Shown in pieces: positions 1 to 5,600 of a stretch of 6,106 bases of DNA (within the stretch, counting starts at the first letter, position 1; each line of letters opens with the position of its first letter). The translations under genes were made by a program, and so were the position numbers. The DNA comes from Limnohabitans sp. (GTDB taxonomy: Bacteria > Planctomycetota > Phycisphaerae > Phycisphaerales > SM1A02), in NCBI GenBank assembly GCA_030054275.1, contig JASGCF010000207.1, forward strand, positions 1 through 6,106. The letters run 5' to 3'. The notes beneath the pieces were generated by a model that was not told where the DNA came from, ran no database searches, and saw nothing but the letters and a program-made list of their open reading frames with translations.

Positions 1-1
1 G

Positions 2-187
2 TCGGAATGTGCCGTGATTTCGGGATACACCGTGGTCGACGCCGCAGGAAGCGCGCCCCCTACGCAAAGACTTAGGCAAAGACTTAGGCAAAGACTTAGG
101 CAGCGACTTAGGCAGCGACTTAGGCAACGACCGAAACAGGGGCTGAGAGAAAGACAGATGGACGAAAGTCGCGAAAGCATGGTGTGA
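2..187 (+). CDS. 3' end of an unidentified gene with a QRLR-repeat tail (partial)
   Basis: A frame open from the left edge (first full codon at position 2) to TGA at 185-187 gives the last 61 residues of a protein. It starts with an ordinary-looking stretch including SGYTVVDAAGSAPPT, then five QRLR tetrapeptides, then a charged end finishing in DESRESMV. About two thirds of codons before the repeat end in G or C, as in the genes downstream. Base changes between repeat units (CAA/CAG, AGA/CGA) are silent in this frame, which favours coding. The tail is strongly basic and probably disordered or helical. GYTVVD recalls a motif of FlhA-type export proteins, but the residues that should follow are absent, so I assign no function. 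The minus-strand frame reading PKSL is also open here, so the coding strand is not certain. Confidence 0.45.
   Translation, partial: SECAVISGYTVVDAAGSAPPTQRLRQRLRQRLRQRLRQRLRQRPKQGLRERQMDESRESMV
64..131 (+). repeat. 12-bp tandem repeat, five full units plus a partial sixth
   Basis: Three units of GCAAAGACTTAG (64-99) are followed by two of GCAGCGACTTAG (100-123) and a broken sixth unit, GCAACGAC (124-131). The unit is a multiple of three, so gain or loss of copies keeps the reading frame. The two unit types differ at two adjacent bases only. On the + strand the open frame reads QRLR per unit; on the - strand an open frame reads PKSL. The recent look of the array (identical units side by side) suggests replication slippage. 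Confidence 0.9.
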
Positions 188-212
188 TCCCAAAACAAGT
201 TACGCACACCAT
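179..212. repeat. 8-bp inverted repeat at the end of the upstream gene
   Basis: ATGGTGTG (179-186) is perfectly complementary in reverse to CACACCAT (205-212), with an 18-nt loop. It straddles the TGA of the upstream partial gene. No T-run follows on either strand, so it does not look like a standard intrinsic terminator. It could be a weak 3' hairpin or chance. The rest of the 188-338 gap shows nothing recognisable apart from the GGAGG before acs. Confidence 0.3.
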
Positions 213-332
213 CAAGGACAACAACAAAAACTCAGCCTTTCTTGCGATTCCCACACATCCGACGATGACCGAGCAAACAGGGCGCGCACTCCGCCCGTGC
301 TTCACGCAAACCCAAGCGCCGTCCCTTACATT

Positions 333-337
333 GGAGG
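333..337 (+). promoter_or_regulatory. GGAGG Shine-Dalgarno-like site, unusually close to the acs ATG
   Basis: GGAGG sits one base before the ATG at 339, much closer than the usual 5-9 nt. No in-frame start codon lies at the right distance downstream of it. TACATT (327-332), four of six bases matching a -10 box, lies 6 nt before the ATG, so the message could instead begin at or near the start codon. The GGAGG may therefore be incidental. Confidence 0.3.
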
Positions 338-338
338 C

Positions 339-2369
339 ATGTCGAGTTCGGAATCTACCGCTGGTCACGCGTCCGCCGCATCGTCGAATGTCTCGTCGCT
401 CCTCAAGGAAGACCGCATCTTTCCGCCGTCGCCTGCACACGCGGCGTCACTCGGCGGTGCGTGGTGTACTTCGATGGACGAGTACCGCGCACGGCACGCG
501 CGCTCGATCGCAGACCCCGAGGGCTTCTGGAGCGAAGTCGCACAAGGCTTCGACTGGTTTACTCCGTGGACGAAGGTTCTCGACTGGAATTGCCCCGACG
601 CACAGTGGTTTGTCGGCGCAAAAACCAACATTTGCCACAACGCGCTTGATCGCCATGTGCTCGCTGGCCACGGGCACGAAGTCGGCATCATTTGGGAAGG
701 CGAGCCGCAGACCGCGAACGGTTCGCCCGAGGTGAAGCACCTTTCCTACGGCGACCTACTCGAGGAGGTCTGTCGCTGCGCAAACGCCTTGAAATCGCTC
801 GGCGTGAAGAAGGGCGATGTCGTCACGCTGTACATGGGCATGGTGCCAGAACTCGCGATCGCAATGCTCGCGTGCGCACGCATTGGTGCAGCGCACAGCG
901 TGATTTTCGGCGGTTTTCCTGCGCCGTCGATCGTCGACCGCGTACTTGACGCGCAATCGCGCGTGATCATCACCTGCGACGGGGCATGGCGACGCGGACA
1001 AGTCGTGCCGCTCAAAAAGAATGTCGATGAGGCCATCGCGCTGCTCGCCGCGCAGCAGCACACCGTCGAACACTGCGTCGTTCTACATCGCACGAAAAAT
1101 GCCGTCGACTGGACGGCCGGTCGCGATCACGCGTGGCACGAACTCGTTGGTGCACAGAGCGACGAGTGCGACTGCGAGCCGATGGATTCAGAAGACCTGC
1201 TCTTCCTCCTCTACACCTCGGGCTCGACCGGAAAGCCGAAGGGCATTCGCCACACCACCGGCGGCTACATGGTCTACACCGCGTACACCGCGCAACAGAC
1301 TTTCAATCTGCGCGCAGGCTCGGGCCATGTGTACTGGTGCACCGCCGACATCGGATGGGTCACCGGCCACTCGTACATCGTCTACGGCATCCTGCCGAAT
1401 CGCGTGCCGACGCTGATGTTTGAAGGCGCACCAAATTGGCCCGCCGAAGACCGCTTCTGGGAGATGGTCGCGCGACATCGCGTGACGCATTTCTACACGG
1501 CACCGACCGCGATCCGCGCGTTTATGAAGTGGGGCGACGAACACCCCGCGAAGCACGACCTCTCGAGCCTCAAGGTGCTCGGCACCGTCGGCGAACCGAT
1601 CAATCCCGAAGCATGGATCTGGTACCACGAGAAGATCGGCCACGCGAAGTGTCCAATCGTCGACACCTTCTGGCAAACCGAAACGGGCGGCCATGTCATC
1701 ACGCCGCTCGCCTGCGCCACACCAACCGTGCCGGGCTCGTGCACGCTGCCCTTCTTCGGTATCGACGCGGCGGTCGTGGATGAGCACGGCCAAGAATTGC
1801 CCGCAAATACAGGCGGTTTACTTGTCATCCGCAAGCCGTGGCCATCGATGTTGCGCGGCATTCACGGCGATCGCCAGCGATTCATCGACACCTACTGGTC
1901 GCGCGTGAAAGGCATGTACCTCGCGGGCGACGGTGCGCGCCGCGACGATCGCGGCTACTTCTGGATCATGGGCCGTATCGACGATGTCATCAATGTGTCG
2001 GGCCATCGCCTCGGCACGATGGAAGTTGAGAGCGCGCTCGTATCGCATGAGGCGGTGGTCGAAGCCGCCGTTGTCGGCATGCCACACGACATCAAGGGCA
2101 CGGGCATCGCGGCGTTCGTCTCGCTCGCGCCGGGATTCACGCCGAGCGATGCGCTGAAGGGTGCCCTGCGCGAGCATGTCTCGGGCGTCCTTGGCCCGAT
2201 CGCAAAGCCAGACATGATTCGCTTCACGCAAGCGCTTCCAAAGACGCGCTCGGGAAAGATCATGCGACGACTTCTCCGTGACATCGCCGCCGGCCGCGAT
2301 TCAAAGCAAGACACCACGACACTCGAAGATTTCAATGTGCTGGCAACGCTCCGAGGAAATGAAGAGTGA
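339..2369 (+). CDS. acs: acetyl-CoA synthetase (acetate-CoA ligase, AMP-forming)
   Basis: This cytoplasmic enzyme activates acetate to acetyl-CoA through acetyl-AMP, using ATP and CoA. From ATG 339 it is 676 residues, near the 650 or so usual for Acs, and it matches remembered E. coli Acs closely along its length. In order it shows the N-terminal part (FW at 63-64, NICHNALDRH about 97-106), the phosphate loop YTSGSTGKPKG (292-302), GWVTGHSY (339-346) with the acetate-pocket Val and Thr, VGEPINPEAW (417-426), and DTFWQTETGG (442-451), whose Trp445 corresponds to the pocket Trp that limits the enzyme to short acids. The hinge region GRIDDVINVSGHRLG (545-559) and PKTRSGKIMRR (634-644) follow. 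Lys640 is the catalytic lysine, acetylated by Pat-type enzymes and freed by CobB-type deacetylases in relatives. A GTG at 297 would add 14 residues but has no ribosome site and no family support. The end overlaps mntR by 4 bp. Confidence 0.95.
   Translation: MSSSESTAGHASAASSNVSSLLKEDRIFPPSPAHAASLGGAWCTSMDEYRARHARSIADPEGFWSEVAQGFDWFTPWTKVLDWNCPDAQWFVGAKTNICHNALDRHVLAGHGHEVGIIWEGEPQTANGSPEVKHLSYGDLLEEVCRCANALKSLGVKKGDVVTLYMGMVPELAIAMLACARIGAAHSVIFGGFPAPSIVDRVLDAQSRVIITCDGAWRRGQVVPLKKNVDEAIALLAAQQHTVEHCVVLHRTKNAVDWTAGRDHAWHELVGAQSDECDCEPMDSEDLLFLLYTSGSTGKPKGIRHTTGGYMVYTAYTAQQTFNLRAGSGHVYWCTADIGWVTGHSYIVYGILPNRVPTLMFEGAPNWPAEDRFWEMVARHRVTHFYTAPTAIRAFMKWGDEHPAKHDLSSLKVLGTVGEPINPEAWIWYHEKIGHAKCPIVDTFWQTETGGHVITPLACATPTVPGSCTLPFFGIDAAVVDEHGQELPANTGGLLVIRKPWPSMLRGIHGDRQRFIDTYWSRVKGMYLAGDGARRDDRGYFWIMGRIDDVINVSGHRLGTMEVESALVSHEAVVEAAVVGMPHDIKGTGIAAFVSLAPGFTPSDALKGALREHVSGVLGPIAKPDMIRFTQALPKTRSGKIMRRLLRDIAAGRDSKQDTTTLEDFNVLATLRGNEE
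2353..2357 (+). promoter_or_regulatory. ribosome binding site of mntR inside acs
   Basis: GAGGA lies within the last codons of acs, 8 nt before the GTG at 2366. This spacing is good and supports the GTG start and the 4-bp overlap GTGA with the acs stop codon. Confidence 0.65.
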
Positions 2370-2890
2370 CGGCGCGCGGGAAGAAGCCAAAATCCGCGAA
2401 GAAGAGCACGGCTACGAAAGTCGCCTCACACTCTCGCGCAAGTGCAGAGCACCATCGCGTACTCCGAAAGCAGCACGAGTCGGAAGCCGCGCAGGATTAC
2501 TGCGAGGCGATCGCCGAACTCCTCGACGCAGGCATCGAAGCGCGCGTCGGCCGTCTGGCGGAACGCTTTGGTTTGTCACATGTCACGGTGAGCCGCGTCG
2601 TGCGTCGACTGGCGGGCGAAGGCTTCGTCGATGCACGCCCGCACGCGCCGCTTGGCCTCACCGCGAAAGGTCGCGCACTCGCCGCCGAAGCGCGAACACG
2701 GCACGTGATTGTGCTCGCATTCCTGCGTTCGCTCGGTGTCGACGAAGCAACAGCACAAGCCGATGCGGAAGGTATCGAACACCATGTTTCTCCCGCAACA
2801 TTGCGCGCCATGCAGCGCATGATGCACGCGGCGTCAGGGCGCTCCAAACAGCGCGCGAAGCTCAAGCGGTCTCCGCACGAAGCGCGCTGA
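2366..2890 (+). CDS. mntR: manganese-responsive repressor MntR (DtxR/MntR family)
   Basis: This is a 174-residue dimeric DNA-binding regulator that senses Mn(II) in the cytoplasm. A lysine-rich N-terminal arm (about 1-40) precedes the helix-turn-helix (about 57-85; recognition helix near SHVTVSRVVRRL, 71-82). The metal site is complete by comparison with B. subtilis MntR: Asp44 and Glu47 in DYCE, His113, then Glu135, Glu138 and His139 in DAEGIEHHVS. Asp44 stands where DtxR iron sensors have Met, which favours manganese. There is no C-terminal SH3-like domain, as expected for the MntR branch. The N-terminal arm and the EHHVS motif resemble the E. coli-type protein (about 155 aa); the basic C-terminal tail after residue 155 is extra. 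The gene starts at GTG, overlaps the acs stop codon, and is followed 105 bp later by mntA. Its likely targets are the two palindromes before mntA. Confidence 0.93.
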   Translation: MTARGKKPKSAKKSTATKVASHSRASAEHHRVLRKQHESEAAQDYCEAIAELLDAGIEARVGRLAERFGLSHVTVSRVVRRLAGEGFVDARPHAPLGLTAKGRALAAEARTRHVIVLAFLRSLGVDEATAQADAEGIEHHVSPATLRAMQRMMHAASGRSKQRAKLKRSPHEAR

Positions 2891-2958
2891 CGGCCTCCCA
2901 AGCAAACGCACGATCGTCAGAGTTCCCCGAAATTGAAGTCAATTGTGCATTTCTCTGG

Positions 2959-2974
2959 TGTAGCGGTTGCTACA
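2959..2974. promoter_or_regulatory. MntR-like operator, copy 1
   Basis: This is the perfect palindrome TGTAGC-GGTT-GCTACA. Enterobacterial MntR boxes have the form ACATAGC-N4-GCTATGT, so the core TAGC-N4-GCTA is shared. An MntR with all its metal ligands is encoded just upstream, and a metal transporter operon starts just downstream. Binding by this MntR is inferred. Confidence 0.82.
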
Positions 2975-2990
2975 TGTAGCGTATGCTACA
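2975..2990. promoter_or_regulatory. MntR-like operator, copy 2
   Basis: This is the perfect palindrome TGTAGC-GTAT-GCTACA, beginning on the base after copy 1 ends. Only the four central bases differ from copy 1. The junction of the two copies makes a further perfect 12-bp palindrome, GCTACATGTAGC. It ends 5 nt before the mntA ATG, so bound MntR would cover the most likely promoter and transcription start. Confidence 0.82.
2982..2987 (+). promoter_or_regulatory. possible -10 box of the mntA operon
   Basis: TATGCT matches TATAAT at four of six positions and lies inside operator copy 2. A start of transcription about 7 nt on would fall at 2994-2996, at the mntA ATG, giving a leaderless message. 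No convincing -35 box is present at the right distance; TGTAGC of copy 1 is a poor match. TTGAAG at 2933-2938 is a better -35 but has no good partner. Confidence 0.3.
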
Positions 2991-2995
2991 GGACT

Positions 2996-4000
2996 ATGCC
3001 TGCCCCACGCGCCACCGCATCACCCGCCGCATGGCTTCGTCTTGGATGGACCTACTGTTTGATGCTCGTGACTGCATCGCTCGTTGTCGGATGCGATGAC
3101 GGAGGCAACTTGCCCGACAAGACAGCCGCTGGCGATCCACGCCCAGATCGTGCTCGCCCACTTGTTGTCTGCACCACCCCAATGGTTGGTGATTTGGTAC
3201 GCGCAGTGGGTGGTGAGTTCATCGATGTCGATGTGCTGCTTGTTGCCGGTGTCGATCCGCACCTCTGGTCTCCGACCCGAGCAGACACACTTCGCGTGCT
3301 CGCAGCAGACGCCGTCTTCCTGAACGGCTTGCAACTCGAAGGCCGCGCGGGCGAGTCGTTCGCGCGCGTCGAAGCAAGCGGTCGACCCGTCGTGCGCGTT
3401 GCCGAGACGCTTGCCAAATCAGAACTACGCACCGACCAAGCAAACGGCTCACACTTCGATCCGCATGTGTGGATGGACCCAGTGCTTTGGGCGAAAACCG
3501 CCCCAACTGTCGCAACCGCGCTTGCGAAAGTTTCGCCTGACCATGCCAAAGACTTCGAGTCGCGTGCTGCGCAGTTCGGAACAAACGCAGCAATGCTCGA
3601 CCGCGACATCAAGATCGAACTCGCGTCGCTTCCCGTCAGTCAACGAGTGCTTGTCACTGCGCATGATGCCTTTGGTTACTTCGGACGCCGCTACGACCTT
3701 GAAGTACGCGGCGTGCAAGGAGTTTCAACGGAAAGCGAGCCATCGCTTGCAGCGATCGAAGCACTGGTTGCAGAGATGTGTGAGCGATCGGTTCCAGCAA
3801 TCTTCGCAGAGACAACGGTGTCGAATCGATCGGTGCAAGCAATTGTCGAGGGTTGTGCTGCGCGCGGGCATGAGGTGCGTCTTGGCGAACCGCTGTATTC
3901 GGATTCGCTCGGTCCCGCAGCATCAGAGGGCGCGACTTGGATGGGCATGTTGCGTCACAATGCGCGAGCAATCGCAGCAGGGCTTGGAGGCCGCCGCTGA
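2996..4000 (+). CDS. mntA: metal-binding lipoprotein of a Mn/Zn ABC importer (TroA/ZnuA/PsaA family)
   Basis: This solute-binding protein captures a divalent metal outside the inner membrane and passes it to the permease. From ATG 2996 it is 334 residues, with a lipoprotein signal: arginines at 5 and 15, hydrophobic LMLVTASLVV, and lipobox LVVGC with Cys33 as the lipid site. The four metal ligands of the cluster 9 family can be placed: His89 in GVDPHLW, His157 in DPHVWMDP, His223 in TAHDAFGYF and Asp303 in LYSDSLG. This His-His-His-Asp set is like T. pallidum TroA, whereas PsaA-type manganese binders have Glu third. The His-rich loop common in zinc-specific ZnuA is missing. Manganese is inferred mainly from the MntR-type control; zinc or iron remain possible. 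An in-frame TTG at 2933 is rejected because it would place the operators inside the gene and spoil the signal peptide. The stop overlaps the proposed mntB start. Confidence 0.92.
   Translation: MPAPRATASPAAWLRLGWTYCLMLVTASLVVGCDDGGNLPDKTAAGDPRPDRARPLVVCTTPMVGDLVRAVGGEFIDVDVLLVAGVDPHLWSPTRADTLRVLAADAVFLNGLQLEGRAGESFARVEASGRPVVRVAETLAKSELRTDQANGSHFDPHVWMDPVLWAKTAPTVATALAKVSPDHAKDFESRAAQFGTNAAMLDRDIKIELASLPVSQRVLVTAHDAFGYFGRRYDLEVRGVQGVSTESEPSLAAIEALVAEMCERSVPAIFAETTVSNRSVQAIVEGCAARGHEVRLGEPLYSDSLGPAASEGATWMGMLRHNARAIAAGLGGRR
3986..3990 (+). promoter_or_regulatory. strong ribosome binding site that decides the mntB start
   Basis: GGAGG lies within the end of mntA, 6 nt before CTG 3997 and 9 nt before ATT 4000 in the mntB frame. 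It is too far (33 nt) from the next ordinary start, GTG 4024, and lies downstream of TTG 3937. It therefore points to a non-ATG start at the mntA stop codon. Confidence 0.6.
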
Positions 4001-4749
4001 TTTCGCTGCCCTCACCACTCTCGGTGCGCAACTTCTCATGCGGCTACGGTGCGCGTGACGCAGATGTCGTACGCGATGCGTCATTTACGCTCGAATCGGG
4101 CAGCATGACAGCCTTGGTCGGTCCAAATGGCGCTGGTAAGAGCACGCTGTTGAAAGGTCTGCTTGGACTGCTTCCGGTGACGCCTTCCGGCGAGGCGCAG
4201 TTTTTCGGACATCCGCTTACTGCGATGCGCGCTCGGGTTGCATTCGTACCACAGCGTGCAGAGATCGATTGGAACTTTCCTGCAAGTGCCTTGGATGTGG
4301 CAACGATGGGTGTTGCAGCGCGGCTTGGCGTGTTTCGCCGTCCAGGCCGCGAAGGCCGCACGACTGCGATGCGTGCACTTGCGACCGTTGGATTAGAAGC
4401 ATTTGCAGAGACGCAAATCGGTGAACTCTCGGGTGGCCAGCAGCAGCGTGTCTTGGTCGCGCGAGCACTTGCAGCGGATGCAGAGTTGCTCCTTCTCGAC
4501 GAACCCTTCGCCAACGCAGACATGGCAGCATCGACGAAACTCCTCGCAACGCTTCGCGCGCTTGCGCACGAAGGTCGAACAATTCTCGCGGTGCACCATG
4601 ATCTTGCTTCTGTCCGCGCGCACTTCGATCGCGCGATCGTGGTTGCAGGCGCGATTGCAGCGGACGGACAACCACGCGAGGTCCTCGATCCATCGCAACT
4701 TGCCAAGATCTACGGCATCGCGGGCTCGCCTGAAGGTAACGCAGCATGA
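3997..4749 (+). CDS. mntB: ATP-binding protein of the Mn-type ABC importer
   Basis: This cytoplasmic ATPase powers the MntC/MntD permease. With the CTG start it has 250 residues, normal for the family. Motifs in order: Walker A GPNGAGKST (42-50), Q-loop VPQ (84-86), signature LSGGQQQR (144-151), Walker B LLLLDEP (164-170), and the switch His201 in HHDL. The D-loop reads ANAD rather than the usual SALD-like form. VPQRAEIDWNFP (84-95) after the Q-loop is typical of the Mn/Zn (cluster 9) ATPases. The CTG at 3997 is chosen because GGAGG lies 6 nt upstream and CTGA overlaps the mntA stop, the same 4-bp arrangement as at the other overlapping junctions. Alternatives are ATT 4000, GTG 4024 (241 aa, clipping the first strand) and TTG 3937 (270 aa, with an unrelated N-terminus read from mntA). 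The start is less certain than the function. Confidence 0.92.
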   Translation: MISLPSPLSVRNFSCGYGARDADVVRDASFTLESGSMTALVGPNGAGKSTLLKGLLGLLPVTPSGEAQFFGHPLTAMRARVAFVPQRAEIDWNFPASALDVATMGVAARLGVFRRPGREGRTTAMRALATVGLEAFAETQIGELSGGQQQRVLVARALAADAELLLLDEPFANADMAASTKLLATLRALAHEGRTILAVHHDLASVRAHFDRAIVVAGAIAADGQPREVLDPSQLAKIYGIAGSPEGNAA

Positions 4750-5600
4750 TCGGCGCGAACACCATGCTGGTTCTTGCCGGATGTGCGCTGTTCGGAGCCG
4801 TCTCTGGCGCAACAGGAACATTTGTGCTCGCGCGTCGCCGCGCACTTGTGTCCGATGTCGCCGGCCATGCAGCACTGCCCGGCGTTGCGTTGGGATTTCT
4901 TCTTGGTGAGGTGACGGGCCTTGGCGGTCGATCACCCGCTCTCCTTGTCCTATGCGCGACGATCACGGCACTCTTTGCGGCACTTTGTGTGGCGCCACTC
5001 GCACGCCTGCGTCGACTCGGTGACGACGGGGCAACTGCCACAATGCTTGCAGGCTCGTTCGGCCTTGGCGCTGCACTCCTTTCGATCGTGCAGTCACATG
5101 CATCGGGTGCGCAAGGTGGCTTGCAAACACTCTTGCTCGGAAGCGCTGCAGCAATGCGTACGAGCGATGTTGTTGTATTGACAGTGCTCTCGCTCATCGT
5201 TGTTGCAACGCTCACAGTGCTCGCCCGCGGTCTTGCGATGGTTGCATTCGACGAGGAGCACGCACGCGTTGCGGGGGTCCCAGTGCGTGCACTTGATTTT
5301 GCACTGATCGTGCTGCTTGTTGCATGTGTTGTTGCTGGTCTTCAGGTCGCGGGTGTTGTGCTTGTTGTCGCGTTCATTCTCACACCGGCAGCAACAGCAC
5401 GACTGTTCGCGGGATCACTGCGAGTGACCGCTCTGCGCGCTGCGATGCTCGGCACTGCAACAGCCGTCGCGGGCGTACTCGCATCGCGTGTGCTTCCAAC
5501 ATTCCCGACAGGCAGCGCCATGACGCTCGCTGCATCGCTCGTTTTCTTCACCGCACTTGTGCTTCATCGCAAACACAAATTTGCGGAGCGCATCGCATGA
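4746..5600 (+). CDS. mntC: first permease of the Mn-type ABC importer (ABC-3 family)
   Basis: This 284-residue inner-membrane protein forms half of the metal channel. About eight hydrophobic segments are visible (roughly 7-28, 35-55, 65-85, 98-117, 140-161, 182-202, 203-222, 229-248) plus another near 255-273, so the exact number is open. Family signatures are the LARRRALVSDVAGHAALPGVALGF region (28-51), a cytoplasmic stretch with FDEEHARVAGVPVRALDF (168-185) that should contact the ATPase, and GLQVAGVVLVVAFILTPAATARL (198-220). The ATG overlaps the mntB stop as ATGA, with GAAGGT (4732-4737) as ribosome site. The tight overlap suggests coupled translation and equal supply of subunits. Like the ABC-3 family in general, the sequence alone does not fix the metal. 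Confidence 0.93.
   Translation: MIGANTMLVLAGCALFGAVSGATGTFVLARRRALVSDVAGHAALPGVALGFLLGEVTGLGGRSPALLVLCATITALFAALCVAPLARLRRLGDDGATATMLAGSFGLGAALLSIVQSHASGAQGGLQTLLLGSAAAMRTSDVVVLTVLSLIVVATLTVLARGLAMVAFDEEHARVAGVPVRALDFALIVLLVACVVAGLQVAGVVLVVAFILTPAATARLFAGSLRVTALRAAMLGTATAVAGVLASRVLPTFPTGSAMTLAASLVFFTALVLHRKHKFAERIA

Noticed and set aside
2..199. Minus-strand frame reading PKSL repeats as a separate gene
   Set aside because: No good start codon or ribosome site; the flanking peptide looks unprotein-like compared with the + frame. Kept only as an alternative.
184..735. 183-residue + strand open frame overlapping the acs start
   Set aside because: Most of it is acs in another frame; the product is Arg/Ser/Thr-rich and resembles no protein.
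1188..1793. 201-residue minus-strand open frame inside acs
   Set aside because: Opposite the most conserved part of acs; no recognisable motif or start signal.
2931..2944. Third palindrome AATTG-AAGT-CAATT upstream of the operators
   Set aside because: Same N4 spacing but arms share nothing with the MntR core; a 5-bp arm match in a gap of this size is quite likely by chance.
2891..2958. Intrinsic terminator between mntR and the mntA operators
   Set aside because: No GC-rich hairpin followed by a T-run is visible, so read-through from acs-mntR into mntABCD cannot be excluded.
2933..2995. TTG start extending mntA by 21 residues
   Set aside because: It would put both operators in coding sequence and add a non-signal segment before a normal lipoprotein signal peptide.
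4044..4706. 220-residue open frame on the minus strand inside mntB
   Set aside because: It lies opposite a clear ABC ATPase with intact motifs, and its Arg/Ser/Ala-rich product is typical of antisense frames in GC-rich genes. No ribosome site or family motif.
4217..5215. 332-residue open frame on the minus strand across mntB and mntC
   Set aside because: Long but low-complexity and motif-free, opposite two well-supported genes; a by-product of GC-rich codon use.
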